Shown piece after piece: positions 43,899-54,327 of a stretch of DNA of 64,000 nucleotides. The stretch lies in NCBI GenBank assembly GCA_027858995.1, contig JAQIBP010000061.1, forward strand, positions 21,834 through 85,833, given 5' to 3'. The notes beneath the pieces were generated by a model that did not search any database, was not told where the DNA came from, and saw only the letters and a program-made list of their open reading frames with translations. Source of the stretch: Deltaproteobacteria bacterium (GTDB lineage Bacteria; Desulfobacterota; Desulfobacteria; Desulfobacterales; Desulfobacteraceae). The translations under genes and the position numbers were made by a program. Position 1 is the stretch's first letter, and each line of letters starts with the position of its first letter.

Positions 43899-44552
43899 AT
43901 GGGTATTAAAGTTTTAATTGCCGATGATCATCAGCTTATTCGCCAGGGTCTTTGTTCTATGCTTGAAAAGGAGAAAGACATAAGAGTAGTTGCCCAGGCA
44001 GGAAACGGAAGGGAAGCTGTTAGACTTGTTGATAAACTCAATCCCGATGTGGTTATACTTGATATAAATATGCCGGACTTAAATGGTATTGACGCTGCAA
44101 AGCTGATTTCAAATCAACATGGCGATGTCAAAATAATCGCCCTCTCAATTCACTCCAGCAGACGTTTTGTTATTGGAATGCTCAAAGCAGGAGCAATGGC
44201 GTATCTTGTCAAACAGTGTGCTTATGAAGAACTTGCCAATGCCATTCGCACAGTTGCAGACAACAAATCCTACCTCTCACCGCAAATACATAATGTTGTT
44301 GTCAGCGATTACGCAGCAAATTTATCTAAAGATGAAGACTCTTTTTCATCAGTCCTTACACTAAGAGAACGGGAAGTATTTCAACTCGTTGTGGAAGGTG
44401 TTAAGTCAAAAGATATTGCCGACCGCCTTTTTGTAAGCGTTAAAACCGTATCATCACATCGAAGACAAATAATGAAAAAATTAAATATAAAAAGTGTTGC
44501 TGATCTGACGCGATTAGCCATCAGTGAAGGAATGATCTCAGCAGATTATTGA
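43899..44552 (+). CDS. NarL/FixJ-type response regulator
   Basis: A 217-residue regulator. The receiver has ADDHQ, phospho-Asp in VILDINMPD, Ser in ALSIHS and Lys in LVKQC. A C-terminal LuxR-type helix-turn-helix follows (LTLREREVFQLVVEG ... IADRLFVSVKTVSSHRRQIMKKL). It has a strong RBS (AAGGAG). It is 40 bp upstream of the DISM-type histidine kinase, whose HisKA_3 domain is the usual partner of this regulator class. Confidence 0.9.
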   Translation: MGIKVLIADDHQLIRQGLCSMLEKEKDIRVVAQAGNGREAVRLVDKLNPDVVILDINMPDLNGIDAAKLISNQHGDVKIIALSIHSSRRFVIGMLKAGAMAYLVKQCAYEELANAIRTVADNKSYLSPQIHNVVVSDYAANLSKDEDSFSSVLTLREREVFQLVVEGVKSKDIADRLFVSVKTVSSHRRQIMKKLNIKSVADLTRLAISEGMISADY

Positions 44553-44592
44553 GAAAACAACCCTTGAAATAAAAAAAACAGGAGAGTCTAAT

Positions 44593-46935
44593 TTGCAAAA
44601 ACAGACACAATATATGCTGTCCGCCATTTTTATAACACTCATTGTCTGTTTTTTCTGTGCCTGTCCCGGTAAAACTATCGCCCAGTCCCTCCCTGCAGCC
44701 CAAAAGGGAGTAATGGATTTGCGCCAATGGGACTTTAATAAAAACGGTTCTGTAGTGCTGAAAGGCGAATGGGAATTTTACTGGAAAAAGCTTATATCTC
44801 CAGATCAGTTTAAAAAAAACAGAGATTTAACCTTTGAATATATAAATGCCCCGGACAGTTGGAATAAATTTGAAATAGATGGGAAAAAATTATCGGGTAT
44901 CGGGTTTGCTACCTATCGACTAAAGATTATTACCAGAGAAAAAGCTCTGGGACTGAAAATCCTTGATATGTCTTCGTCATCAAAGGTTTATGTGAATGGT
45001 AATTTAATATGTACATCAGGTTTTCCAGCTTCGACCAAAGAGCAGACTATCCCGTTTTATGCACCTTCAGTGACTGCTCTTGAAAACAATTCAGGTGTCC
45101 TTGATATTGTAATCCATGTTTCTAATTTTCATCACTGGAAGGGAGGTATATGGGAGCCTGTTTATTTAGGGAAAGTATCCAAGCTGCACGCAGAAAGAGA
45201 AAAAAAACTGGTTTTCTCTTCTCTGTTTTTTGGAGCTATCTGGATTATTGGATTTTACCATATTAGTCTTTTTTTAATCCGTAAAAAAGATAAATCATCT
45301 CTAATTTTTGGTATTGTCTGTCTGCTGGAAGGTTTTCAGACAATTATTCTTGGTGAACGGTATTTTGTAACCATTTTCCCGACGATTGAGTTCTGGTTGC
45401 TTGTAAAGTTGGTTTATTTGTCCATGTATTGTGCCGTCCCATTGTTTATCTGGTATATGAAAACCATATTCCCGGATGAAATGTCAGATAACTTTGTCAA
45501 AGGAGTTCTTTTTACAGGTTCATTGTTATCAGCTTTTGTGCTGTTTTTTCCATCACGCTGGTTTACCATGTCCCTGCCTGTATTTCGGATATTCACTATT
45601 TGCCTTTCAATTTATGGCGCAGTCGTATTAGCAAAAGCTATTATAAATAAAAGGCAGGGTGCAATAGTTTTTTTGACTGGTTTTATTATACTTGTAACTA
45701 CAGTTGTAAATGATATTTTCTTTGCTCAAATTACCATTCCGTTCGGGTTGTTTTCATTTTTGTTTGCACAGGCTTTTTTAATATCTCAGAGGTATTCTCT
45801 TGCTTTTTCAACCATTGAAAAACAGGGAGAGGCATTAAATATTGAAAATCAGCAAAGAAAAATTGTTGAACACCATTTGGGAAAAAGCAAAGAAAAATAT
45901 AGAAAGATGATCGAACTGCTTCCTATCCCTGTTAGTGAATATGATTTCGATTTTAATATTTTGTATGCAAACAAAGCAGCCCTTGATTGGTTTGGATATA
46001 CAAAAGAAGATTTTAAATCAGGAATTAATGTCGCCCATTTAATTGAAGATGAAGCTGTGAAGCTAATAGCTTCCCGCTTAAAAAAACAGGAACAGGGAAA
46101 AGAACCCAGTCCACTGGAATTGAAACTTAAAAAAAAAGATGGATCTGAACTTTGGGGACATGCAACTTCTTCTATTATTTTTCAAAATGATAAACCATTT
46201 GCTTTTAGAACCTGTTTTGTGGATTTCAGTGAACAAAAAAAAGCCCGGCACGATCTTCTTCAATACCAGGAACAATTGCGTGCACTCTCTTCTCAAATAT
46301 CTCTCACCGAGGGAAGACAAAGGCACGCCATTGCATTGGGACTTCATGATAAGGCAGGTCAGTCATTAACACTAACAAGAATGAAACTCAATGAAATAAC
46401 AGACTGTACCTCCTTAAATGATATTAAAGAAAAACTTGGCAGTGTTACCGAAATTGTGGATCAGACCATAGAACAAATCAGAGATTTAACCTTTGATTTA
46501 AGCCCGCCGGAATTATACCAGTTTGGTATTGAGATGGCTTTGGAATCTCTTTGTGAACGCAAATCTGAATTATATGATATTCCAATAGAATTTTTTGATG
46601 ACAAAAAATCAAAACCTCTAAATGAATCAGACTGCATTCTCGTTTATCAGTCAGCAAGAGAGCTTTTGTTTAATGTCATCAAACATGCAAGTGCAACAAA
46701 AATCCGAGTTTCTACCCAACATAATAAAAACAATATAGAGGTTATCATTGGAGACAATGGGATTGGGTTTGATACAGACCAGACACATTTATCAAAGAGA
46801 ATAAATAAGGGTTTTGGTTTGTTTTCCATACAAGAACGTATACATCATTGTGGAGGCAGCTTTGATATAAAATCAAATCCGGGTAAAGGGACAAAGGCCA
46901 CCCTTAGTGTACCTCTTAAAACTGAAAAATTATAA
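44593..46935 (+). CDS. 7TMR-DISM histidine kinase with PAS and HisKA_3 domains
   Basis: A 780-residue sensor. A signal-like first helix precedes an extracytoplasmic jelly-roll of the 7TMR-DISMED2 kind (about 40-200; WDFNKNGSVVLKGEWEFYW). Seven membrane helices (about 210-405), a PAS domain (about 430-545), HisKA_3 with His in ALGLHDKAGQSL and a NarX-like HATPase (GDNGIGFD, GFGLFSI) follow. The start is TTG at 44593 with GGAGAG upstream. DISMED2 domains are thought to bind carbohydrates or related ligands. It pairs with the regulator just upstream. Confidence 0.88.
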   Translation: MQKQTQYMLSAIFITLIVCFFCACPGKTIAQSLPAAQKGVMDLRQWDFNKNGSVVLKGEWEFYWKKLISPDQFKKNRDLTFEYINAPDSWNKFEIDGKKLSGIGFATYRLKIITREKALGLKILDMSSSSKVYVNGNLICTSGFPASTKEQTIPFYAPSVTALENNSGVLDIVIHVSNFHHWKGGIWEPVYLGKVSKLHAEREKKLVFSSLFFGAIWIIGFYHISLFLIRKKDKSSLIFGIVCLLEGFQTIILGERYFVTIFPTIEFWLLVKLVYLSMYCAVPLFIWYMKTIFPDEMSDNFVKGVLFTGSLLSAFVLFFPSRWFTMSLPVFRIFTICLSIYGAVVLAKAIINKRQGAIVFLTGFIILVTTVVNDIFFAQITIPFGLFSFLFAQAFLISQRYSLAFSTIEKQGEALNIENQQRKIVEHHLGKSKEKYRKMIELLPIPVSEYDFDFNILYANKAALDWFGYTKEDFKSGINVAHLIEDEAVKLIASRLKKQEQGKEPSPLELKLKKKDGSELWGHATSSIIFQNDKPFAFRTCFVDFSEQKKARHDLLQYQEQLRALSSQISLTEGRQRHAIALGLHDKAGQSLTLTRMKLNEITDCTSLNDIKEKLGSVTEIVDQTIEQIRDLTFDLSPPELYQFGIEMALESLCERKSELYDIPIEFFDDKKSKPLNESDCILVYQSARELLFNVIKHASATKIRVSTQHNKNNIEVIIGDNGIGFDTDQTHLSKRINKGFGLFSIQERIHHCGGSFDIKSNPGKGTKATLSVPLKTEKL

Positions 46936-47186
46936 TTCAGAAATAATTCTACCTGTTTTCAGGTTTTTTTACCCCCGAATTTCAGTATTTCTACCCATAT
47001 ATTTTTTTGTTGAATACCATAAAATAAAACAGCAGATTTATACATAAAACATAGATTGATTTTAAATTAAACCTGACTGTTCCCGGACACACTCTCTCTG
47101 GCATATAGATAACAATCTATCAGAATCAATTGATAACTTGGGACAAAGTGGTTTTGTTTATTTAAGAACTAATAATGGTGCCCTTT

Positions 47187-47861
47187 ATGAGCTTTGCGAG
47201 TGTCAAAAAAAAAAGCATCCTTTTAACAAGCAATATTGTGTTTTATATTGTCAGTGAGAAAAGACTGCAAAAAGAATTGCTTGCCTCATATCTACATAAT
47301 GAAATCGGTAATAAGTGTTTTGTTATGGAAAATATAAATAATATTCAAAGAAATCATAAAGATCTGAAATTTATTTTGTGGGACTGCTCAAAAAAAAATC
47401 TGGATGATATGATGGTTGAATTGAATATATATAACACCCAAAGAATATCCAATAATCATATTGCCTTATTTAATGTGCCTGTGAACTTGAAATTTCCAAA
47501 AGACTTTGTTTCAAAAGGAATACATGGTTTTTTTTATGAACATGATTCCCTTGAAAATTTAACAAAAGGAATTCAGGTAATTCTGAGTGAAAAATTATGG
47601 TTTCCCAGGGCATTGATGTCTAATTATATTATTGAAGGAAGTAAAAACAACAAGCACCCTGCAAAAAGCACTGTTGAAATATTAAGCCAGAGACAGATTG
47701 AAATATTATCCCTGATATCCATTGGAGCTACAAATCAGGAAATTGCAGAAAAATTATATATCAGCTCTAATACGGTCAAGAACCATGTGTATAACATTTT
47801 CAAAAAAATCAATGTTTCCAATCGGATTCAGGCATCTCTCTGGGCCACTACTAATTTGTAG
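47187..47861 (+). CDS. CsgD/LuxR-like regulator, copy 1
   Basis: About 224 residues. An N-terminal receiver-like domain has lost the usual acidic pair but keeps an Asp in FILWDCS and the SKGIHGFFYEHDSLENL helix. It is followed by a LuxR helix-turn-helix (SQRQIEILSLISIGATNQEIAEKL ... NTVKNHVYNIFKKI). The pattern is that of CsgD, which acts without classical phosphorylation. I start at ATG 47187, because its first residues align with the start of the paralogue at 61413. An ATG at 47175 in frame is possible. It precedes the PilZ and surface-protein cluster. Confidence 0.82.
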   Translation: MSFASVKKKSILLTSNIVFYIVSEKRLQKELLASYLHNEIGNKCFVMENINNIQRNHKDLKFILWDCSKKNLDDMMVELNIYNTQRISNNHIALFNVPVNLKFPKDFVSKGIHGFFYEHDSLENLTKGIQVILSEKLWFPRALMSNYIIEGSKNNKHPAKSTVEILSQRQIEILSLISIGATNQEIAEKLYISSNTVKNHVYNIFKKINVSNRIQASLWATTNL

Positions 47862-48299
47862 AGGATCTCCCTTTGTTTCAACAATGAATTGCCCTGCAGC
47901 AAACAGAAGGTTACATTCACTGTCCACAACGGTTCGCGAAGATTTTCTGCCTTGAATATCAGCTTATCATTGAATTAAAAAAATACATTACTGAATGAAA
48001 TTCATTTAAAAAATAGTATTTTTTTCCTATGCTTAAGCAGATAAATTTAATACTTTTTTCCTATATAATTTGTAACTTTCAGACTATTGCTTTTTAAAAT
48101 ACAACACGCTATTTTTAAACAGTATTTTGGTCTCTATTCCTTTTACTTAAAGTATTAGACGTATCTCTCTTCAAATTCACTCCTCTAAGCAAGCTAATGT
48201 TCTGCAATAAAAGACACTATTGTCAATAAACTGAGAAATTGTAAATATTTTAATATTTTTTAATATTTTATTTTTTGACCTATTGGAGGTGTACTGACA
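47862..48299. other. Long AT-rich leader region before the PilZ gene
   Basis: No gene seen. It starts with a 19-bp copy of the cupin 3' end (47930-47948). Two imperfect direct repeats, GTATTTTTTTCCTAT (48016-48030) and ATACTTTTTTCCTAT (48050-48064), follow. The second runs into a perfect TATAAT at 48064-48069. Transcription from there would give a leader of about 230 nt. I looked for c-di-GMP riboswitch signatures in it and saw none. Confidence 0.45.
48016..48069 (+). promoter_or_regulatory. Candidate regulated promoter with repeated T-rich sites
   Basis: TATAAT at 48064-48069 lacks a good -35 hexamer. Two copies of an A/T-T7-CCTAT motif 34 bp apart precede or overlap it. This suits an activator-dependent promoter; the flanking CsgD-like regulators are obvious candidates. 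The site is seen, the link is inference. Confidence 0.35.
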
Positions 48300-48620
48300 A
48301 TGGACAATTTACGCCAATTTGAAAGATTTCCTCTTAATCTTCCTGTCAGGGCAGAAGTATACACATCTGACACAAAACAGGTGTTTGATCTTAAGACCAG
48401 AGACATATCTGCTTCCGGAGCCTTTGTATATACACTGGAACAATTTCCCAACGGTACAAATATAAGTCTAAACCTTGTTGTCCCAAATGACAGGATTAAA
48501 CAAGTGACAGGTGCAGCGAGCCTTTTAGATTGTGAGGGGCAGGTGGTGCGCTCCACAGCTAAAGGTGTCGCTATCCATTTTATCGTGGATTGTCAAATCA
48601 TGAGTTTGAAAGGATTTTAA
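48300..48620 (+). CDS. PilZ-domain c-di-GMP-binding protein
   Basis: A 106-residue single-domain protein. It has an Arg-rich N-terminal motif (RQFERFPLNLPVR), the D-x-S-x-x-G motif (DISASGAFV) and a closing beta-barrel strand pattern. PilZ domains bind c-di-GMP and alter activity of partners in motility or exopolysaccharide production. It precedes the giant surface-protein gene by 58 bp and has GGAGG 10 nt before the ATG. It links the cluster to c-di-GMP signalling. Confidence 0.85.
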   Translation: MDNLRQFERFPLNLPVRAEVYTSDTKQVFDLKTRDISASGAFVYTLEQFPNGTNISLNLVVPNDRIKQVTGAASLLDCEGQVVRSTAKGVAIHFIVDCQIMSLKGF

Positions 48621-48678
48621 GATATTGAGAATATTTATTTGGCAATAAAAGCTTTAATTTAAAATAAGGGGGAGCAAT

Positions 48679-51600
48679 ATGGAACAATTTAAATATAAAT
48701 TTTCAGAAATGAAACGCTTTAGGAGGATTGCTGTAAAGATATTGGGATATATCTTGACAGGGTTTATCATTATCACCGGCCTTTCTGCAAATGCTGCAAC
48801 CTTAATCGGTAAAGTAAAAGATGGGGAAACTTCACTTCCCATAAAAAATGTCCTAGTTAAAGTTGTTAGCCAAAGCGGTGATTTTATGTCTGTTATTGAA
48901 ACAGATGAGTTTGGTTTCTACAGGATTCAAAACTTAGACGGAAATTACAATGTTTTGTTTAGCCATCCTCAGTATTTTGAGACATCTCCTCATCCCTTTG
49001 GAGTTTTCGGAACAAGCGTCTATGAATATGTGCCTTTTCTTGATCCCATACCCCCTGTGCTACCTATAATAGGATCAGTAATAAATGTGCATGAGCCCGG
49101 TGGTGCAATGAAAACATACCTTGAAGTAGTCATAGAAAACGGTTTTCTCGGCACCCTGCCCGATGACATAGATACAATAACCGTATATGATCCTGGTCCA
49201 ACCATTGTTGCCGAGTACCCAACTCCTGACACTTGGGAGTATTATCCAGAGCTTAGAGATTTCTATATAAAAATAGATAACTCTCCTGTTCCTGGTATGT
49301 ATACCTTCAGGGTAACTAGCGGCACGTTATCCGTAGACGACACAGATATTCAAGGGTCAAACTGGACTATACCATGTCCTGATACCCCCACTTTCCAGCC
49401 CTTGAACGGTGAAATCCTCAGTTCTAAAAATCCGACCTTTTCCTGGGGTGATGTGATTCCTCCTGCGGGTTCAGGTATTACGATTCACTACAGGCTGGTA
49501 ATATATGAAGCTATATACATTCCACCTGGCCCGGATGTGGATGGTTATTGGACTGTGGGTCAGCGGGTCTACGCAACTGACAGAGTTGCAGGTATGACCT
49601 CATTCACGGTGCCCAATGGTGTTTTAAACCCGGGCCAGACTTATTTCTGGCGAGTAAGGGCTGAAGATGCTCCTTTATGGGAACAGGTTCAAAATCGTTC
49701 CCACAGTGATTTTCTCGCTGTTACTCTGGAAAAAGATCCCAAAAGGATGCAATTTTTTGATGTGACAGTTTATGATGGCAGTCTGGAGGCAGATTTTGGA
49801 GTTTTACCGGGCTTCAGAGGTAAGCTGGACACTGCTTTTTTAAACACGCCAAATAGAGGCATTTATGAATATAACCTCACTGCAGACAGGTTTGTATGGG
49901 ATACAGAGTGCCGTTATTTAGACATACAGGTTAAAAACTTTGGTGCAGTTCAAGCTCTTGGTGACTACGGTGATTACACCCTGACACTAAATTTTTCAGA
50001 TGGAGCACAGGAGGTTTATACAACTTCGCTTGAACAGATTACCCAATCCCCGAATATTCCTTCCATATTTCCAACAGTCAATGATGATGGAAGCATTTCT
50101 GTTACATGGGTTCCTGTCTGTATATACCCCGATATCCCAGAAAACTATGACTACCAGATCAGAATAAGAGATACCAGTAACAAGGAATACTGCCGTGTGA
50201 TGTCAGAAACTTATAAAAGTGCGTACCTTTCTGCATGGGATTTGAGATGCCTGCAAAAAGGAGAAATCTATCGTTTGCTGGTGCGTGTTTATGACCGTGA
50301 CTATAATGCAGCATTCACCACAGAAGTCGATTTAGTATATGACCCCCTATTTCTCATGCACACCGACTATGATACTGTAGATCCCTATGCCTGGAAAGGT
50401 GGACTGGCTTTACACTTTGACACACGTCCGGGGTCCAGGGAGCAGATCCTTTCGTCCGATGTGGTCGGACCTGCATTTGATTATCCCTTTAATTTAGTTA
50501 ACGATTGGTATTCTATATCCACTGAAACGCGAAGCAATAATGGATGGTGGCACGAAGAGTCCGGGACTGTTCCTGTTTCAGGCAATTATACTTTCACAAT
50601 GACTTTTGATGACACACCGGATCATACCGAAATATTTATAAAGTATCTTAATGTTGTTTCTGTGACACCGGTGGATTCCATGCATGCTGATGTTACAGAG
50701 TTCGGACCTATTGATTTTTTCTGGGATGCACCAACTGGGCAGGAATACCAGGTAAGCATAAGAAATCTGGATGGCAGTAAAGAGTATTATCGTTCGCCCA
50801 CGCTTCCCAACTATAGCGGTGCTCTTGCCACGTTAGCAGTTACCGCCTCCTTCTGGGATCTCAGAGGTCTGGAACATGGCCAGGGATATCAATGGTTTGT
50901 CCGGGCCTATGATCCTGATTTTAATGTCATGGAACAAAGTGACAGTTTGATTTTTATATATAACCCCTTTGATGCAGAGGGGGATGGCCTTTTTGATCTT
51001 TGGGACCCTGATGATGACAATGACGGAGTTGATGACGGAGAAGATGCCTTTCCTACTGATGCCTCAGAATGGGCCGATTTTGACGGGGATGGTTTCGGGG
51101 ACAACTCTGATAATTGTCCGAATATTTTCAATCCTGGACAAGAAGATAATGATGGTGATGGCGTAGGTGATGTATGCGACAACTGCGCGGATGCCAATCC
51201 CGGCCAGGAAGACGGTGATGTAGACGGCATCGGTGATGCCTGTGATGATGACTTTGACAATGACGGTTTTGTTAATGAGGATGACAGTTGTGAAACTATC
51301 TTTAACAGCGGAAAGGATTCAGATGGTGACTTGATTGACGATGCCTGCGACAACTGCCGGTATGTTAAGAATTTTGATCAAGCGGACTCAGATGGTGATC
51401 TGCTGGGAGATTTATGCGATACTGACAGTGACAGTACTAATCCTGACGATGATATAGATAATGTAATTACACCGCCTGGAAGCGGTGTAACATTTAATCC
51501 TGGAGCTCCCTTCTGGGTTACGACGGAAATCCGGAATAAAACCTCCCAGGACATCGTCACCTTAAGGCCGGACTGCTATAATACCTACTGGATTATTCCA

Positions 51601-52656
51601 GAGGCCAAAAAGCTGTGCAGGCGGGGACCGGCTTACGGTATTCCAATAGACAAAGTAATCATACCGGCCGGCGGCAGCTATTCGGTTAAATGCGATATCA
51701 ACAAAATGTTTGAAAGCGTTCCCGCTGAAAATAGTCAATCGTTGCAGGTGATCTATGAAAACCTGATTCAAGATCCTGAGTATGATCCATTTGATCCTGA
51801 TTCATGTACAGAAGACAATGAATGCTACAAACTTTGGGTCGGGGCGGTCGCCTCAGGTGAAATAGATATTAATATCGGTGTTCCGGTAACCTCTGTGGAA
51901 GCAAGCGCAGATATCAGCTTCAACCCGGAAAACTGGGGCGTGGACTGGGCAACCGAAAACAGCCCTGATATATCTGCAAAGATCAGCAATATTGAAGGTT
52001 ATGCAGTAAGTGATGTCGATGTTTCATCCATTCTGCTGAACGGCACCCTTGGAATCATTCCAGAATCGGGCAAAATCGTAGATAATGCTCTTTATGTTCA
52101 GTTTGACCGGTCTGAGGCAGTCACAAGCCTTGGTTCAATCACACCGGGAGTACGCACCCTTGCCACCATCCAGGGCGAGGTCGGTGATGATATCTTTTCC
52201 GGCACACGACAGGTCGGCATTGCTGCAAATACTGGGGAACTCATTGTCAGGGCTGACCTGCACACTGTAGGGGCAGGTTCTCATCCGGGTTCCATCAAAG
52301 AACCTATTGTGGGATTAAAGACCAAAGTCTTTGATAAGAGCCAGGGAAGCTGCGCCGCCGAAAAAGGGATATCCTGGCAGTATTACGAGGATATCTTTTC
52401 AGGATGTCCTTGCGTCAATGAAGTTGAAACCGATGCATGGGGCAAGGCAATGTTTGCCCTTCCTCCGGGCAATTATCTGGTGATCGGCAATTACCTGCCG
52501 GAGAGTGATAATATTTTTATCGGAAACAGTGTGGGCGAAGTTGAAACCGGTGCCGAGGTGTATAAATACCTCCAGGTCATTAAAAAGGCCGACGGCAAGA
52601 AAAAAGGCAAGGGCATTTACGGAGATGTTAAACATAAAGGCAAGAAGAAAAAATAA
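48679..52656 (+). CDS. Giant exported protein with thrombospondin type-3 calcium repeats
   Basis: A 1325-residue secreted or surface protein. A long signal peptide ends near residue 39 (SANA-A). A carboxypeptidase-regulatory-like beta domain (about 40-95) follows, then several fibronectin-III or Ig-like segments (about 120-755) including a repeated [29 protein letters not shown] unit. Six or so TSP3 calcium repeats (about 767-925) carry [13 protein letters not shown] Asp-rich loops and paired Cys. A second beta region (about 930-1300) and a Lys-rich tail complete it. No LPXTG, PEP-CTERM or autotransporter barrel is visible, so the export and anchoring route are unclear. RBS GGGGGAG is strong. 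Confidence 0.85.
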   Translation: MEQFKYKFSEMKRFRRIAVKILGYILTGFIIITGLSANAATLIGKVKDGETSLPIKNVLVKVVSQSGDFMSVIETDEFGFYRIQNLDGNYNVLFSHPQYFETSPHPFGVFGTSVYEYVPFLDPIPPVLPIIGSVINVHEPGGAMKTYLEVVIENGFLGTLPDDIDTITVYDPGPTIVAEYPTPDTWEYYPELRDFYIKIDNSPVPGMYTFRVTSGTLSVDDTDIQGSNWTIPCPDTPTFQPLNGEILSSKNPTFSWGDVIPPAGSGITIHYRLVIYEAIYIPPGPDVDGYWTVGQRVYATDRVAGMTSFTVPNGVLNPGQTYFWRVRAEDAPLWEQVQNRSHSDFLAVTLEKDPKRMQFFDVTVYDGSLEADFGVLPGFRGKLDTAFLNTPNRGIYEYNLTADRFVWDTECRYLDIQVKNFGAVQALGDYGDYTLTLNFSDGAQEVYTTSLEQITQSPNIPSIFPTVNDDGSISVTWVPVCIYPDIPENYDYQIRIRDTSNKEYCRVMSETYKSAYLSAWDLRCLQKGEIYRLLVRVYDRDYNAAFTTEVDLVYDPLFLMHTDYDTVDPYAWKGGLALHFDTRPGSREQILSSDVVGPAFDYPFNLVNDWYSISTETRSNNGWWHEESGTVPVSGNYTFTMTFDDTPDHTEIFIKYLNVVSVTPVDSMHADVTEFGPIDFFWDAPTGQEYQVSIRNLDGSKEYYRSPTLPNYSGALATLAVTASFWDLRGLEHGQGYQWFVRAYDPDFNVMEQSDSLIFIYNPFDAEGDGLFDLWDPDDDNDGVDDGEDAFPTDASEWADFDGDGFGDNSDNCPNIFNPGQEDNDGDGVGDVCDNCADANPGQEDGDVDGIGDACDDDFDNDGFVNEDDSCETIFNSGKDSDGDLIDDACDNCRYVKNFDQADSDGDLLGDLCDTDSDSTNPDDDIDNVITPPGSGVTFNPGAPFWVTTEIRNKTSQDIVTLRPDCYNTYWIIPEAKKLCRRGPAYGIPIDKVIIPAGGSYSVKCDINKMFESVPAENSQSLQVIYENLIQDPEYDPFDPDSCTEDNECYKLWVGAVASGEIDINIGVPVTSVEASADISFNPENWGVDWATENSPDISAKISNIEGYAVSDVDVSSILLNGTLGIIPESGKIVDNALYVQFDRSEAVTSLGSITPGVRTLATIQGEVGDDIFSGTRQVGIAANTGELIVRADLHTVGAGSHPGSIKEPIVGLKTKVFDKSQGSCAAEKGISWQYYEDIFSGCPCVNEVETDAWGKAMFALPPGNYLVIGNYLPESDNIFIGNSVGEVETGAEVYKYLQVIKKADGKKKGKGIYGDVKHKGKKKK

Positions 52657-52663
52657 GTGATCC

Positions 52664-52689
52664 CTTCCCCGCAGCAGTCTGCGGGGAAG
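52664..52689 (+). terminator. Strong hairpin after the giant surface-protein gene
   Basis: CTTCCCCGCAG (52664-52674) and CTGCGGGGAAG (52679-52689) form an 11-bp GC-rich stem with a 4-nt loop. No T-tract follows, so it may act as an mRNA 3' stabiliser or partial terminator. Confidence 0.6.
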
Positions 52690-52766
52690 ACACATATCAC
52701 TGTATATTTATATGAATCCAAAAAATAACAATCCCCAATTCATGAAAGCAAAAGGAGATAGCAACC

Positions 52767-53627
52767 ATGAAAAAAAGAAACAACATAACAGCTAAGATCT
52801 GTTTGTTCATGCTTTTGCTGGCATTCCTGGCAATGATTGCACTGCCGTTTCAGGCATGGGCGACAGATGATGATTTCGATAATGACGGTTTGTACAACGA
52901 GGATGTAGAAAGTGTATGCCTTCCATTATTAACAGATCCTCTATCAACAGATCCTCAAGCTCAAGAATGCTTTGCAACAGATCCTGACAGACCAGACCTT
53001 TTTATTCTGCTGCTAAGGGCAGAACCAACCCTGCTTCCTTATGATCCCGATAATATTGAAAATCCTGATTATCCTGCTTTTGAATTTATATCCAATGAAA
53101 GTGAATGGTTTAATATCAATGTTCATGTGATCGACGTGACGCAGGCACCGGATCAAAAGATCAGTAATTCAACACCACCACAATATGCAGTGGGACTGAT
53201 CGAGGACCAGAGAACTACTGACGGTGAACTGGGCATCTCCCAGGTCGGGATTCCTACCAAGATAATCAGCGGCAGAGTCTTTTCCTACCGGATAAGGGAG
53301 GACGTCGAAAATGCCTGCAACGAACAGGATCCGGAAAAATGTGACTGTGTAAACTCAGATGGAGAGCCATATTACGATGAAAATGGTAATCCAGTTACCG
53401 GGATTGATCAAATTGTCACTATTTATCAAAAAAATGTTCTGGCCCACGAGATATTTCACATGCTGAACCGTGTATACCCCGTTAACAAGAAGGTGGATTA
53501 TCATTATGCCCAGCTCGGGTATATCATGGACCATCACATGACATACAAGGCGTTCAAAAAGGAAAAAAAAGTGACTTGGTATATCAATGATAAGTGGGCA
53601 AAGGCAGATGTCCCCGTGTTTAAATAA
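52767..53627 (+). CDS. Exported putative zincin metalloprotease with calcium-type Asp motif
   Basis: A 286-residue protein with a signal peptide ending near ...QAWA. Immediately after it comes [13 protein letters not shown], an EF-hand/TSP3-like acidic loop resembling those in the upstream giant protein. Near the C-terminus HEIFH (in VLAHEIFHMLN) is a perfect HExxH zinc motif. A possible third ligand lies in MDHHMTY about 25 residues later. Overall similarity to a named peptidase family is not evident, so protease activity is a hypothesis. RBS AAAGGAG. It follows the giant protein by 110 bp and may process it. Confidence 0.7.
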   Translation: MKKRNNITAKICLFMLLLAFLAMIALPFQAWATDDDFDNDGLYNEDVESVCLPLLTDPLSTDPQAQECFATDPDRPDLFILLLRAEPTLLPYDPDNIENPDYPAFEFISNESEWFNINVHVIDVTQAPDQKISNSTPPQYAVGLIEDQRTTDGELGISQVGIPTKIISGRVFSYRIREDVENACNEQDPEKCDCVNSDGEPYYDENGNPVTGIDQIVTIYQKNVLAHEIFHMLNRVYPVNKKVDYHYAQLGYIMDHHMTYKAFKKEKKVTWYINDKWAKADVPVFK

Positions 53628-53640
53628 CAATTATTAAACA

Positions 53641-53678
53641 GTGCCTGAACAGAAAAGCCTATTTTTGTGTTCAGGCAC
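53641..53678 (+). other. 11-bp hairpin between the zincin and small exported protein genes
   Basis: GTGCCTGAACA (53641-53651) and TGTTCAGGCAC (53668-53678) are perfect complements with a 16-nt loop. It is either the end structure of the upstream mRNA or a leader stem of the next gene. No T-tract directly follows. Confidence 0.6.
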
Positions 53679-53760
53679 GAAATACTTGAAGATTTCAGGG
53701 CAAAACTTCAGTTTCAGTTTGCCGGAACAACAAATAAACGTTTATAAAAAGGAGAAAATC

Positions 53761-54249
53761 ATGATGAAACAGATTAACAGATTATTAATGACATTGCTGG
53801 CTCTGGCCGTGGTAATTACTTTTGGTGCTACAAAAGCAACCGCTGGCGGCTGTGCGGGCGGCGCACTTGGTGAGGGAGGCATCGCAGTCGATAAAAAGGC
53901 ACCCGGAACAAAATATGAAGGCCCGCTAACTATTCATTACGTCCCGGCATCATTTGGTACTTTTGATATATCTTTTTTTGCAAGGCTGAGAAAAGGATCT
54001 ACCTTATATGCTTTTTCAGGCACATCTTATGCAGTAATCTTAGATAGTGGAGAGATACAAGGTGCTATAGAGGCTTTTTTTGATCAAATAGTGGTGCCGC
54101 TTTTATATCCAGACCAGGACCCCCTGGACCCTCTGCCATGGGCCCTGAAATCTGTTGACCAGCTTGTTGATGACGCACAAACCGAAGGAGATTGTTGTAA
54201 TGGGATGTTTTTTAATATTGTGGATGTTGTAGTAGCCGTTCAGGATTAA
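53761..54249 (+). CDS. Small exported protein of unknown family
   Basis: A 162-residue protein. The start is ATG 53761 with AAAAAGGAG upstream; an earlier in-frame ATG at 53641 lies in the hairpin. It has a signal peptide cleaved near KATA-GGC. After cleavage come GGCAGGALGEGGIAV, a beta-rich middle with FDISFFARLRKG and a C-terminal CC pair. A Cys at position +3 is not a lipobox. No family is recognised. It sits between the zincin and the Lnt-like gene and is probably a component of the exported product. Confidence 0.65.
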   Translation: MMKQINRLLMTLLALAVVITFGATKATAGGCAGGALGEGGIAVDKKAPGTKYEGPLTIHYVPASFGTFDISFFARLRKGSTLYAFSGTSYAVILDSGEIQGAIEAFFDQIVVPLLYPDQDPLDPLPWALKSVDQLVDDAQTEGDCCNGMFFNIVDVVVAVQD

Positions 54250-54327
54250 TACTGTCACACGATGCAATAACAATGACAAAGGGGATACATCTTTGGAAGA
54301 AGAGAGTGCCTTATTTCTAATATATTA

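Noticed and set aside
47862..47955. Coding frame ending in HSLSTTVREDFLP
   Set aside because: It overlaps the CsgD-like gene in another frame. Only the 19-bp cupin-like end is notable, so it is treated as a remnant.
48070..48299. Possible c-di-GMP riboswitch in the leader of the PilZ gene
   Set aside because: I searched by eye for the conserved GEMM segments and found none; the region is simply AT-rich.
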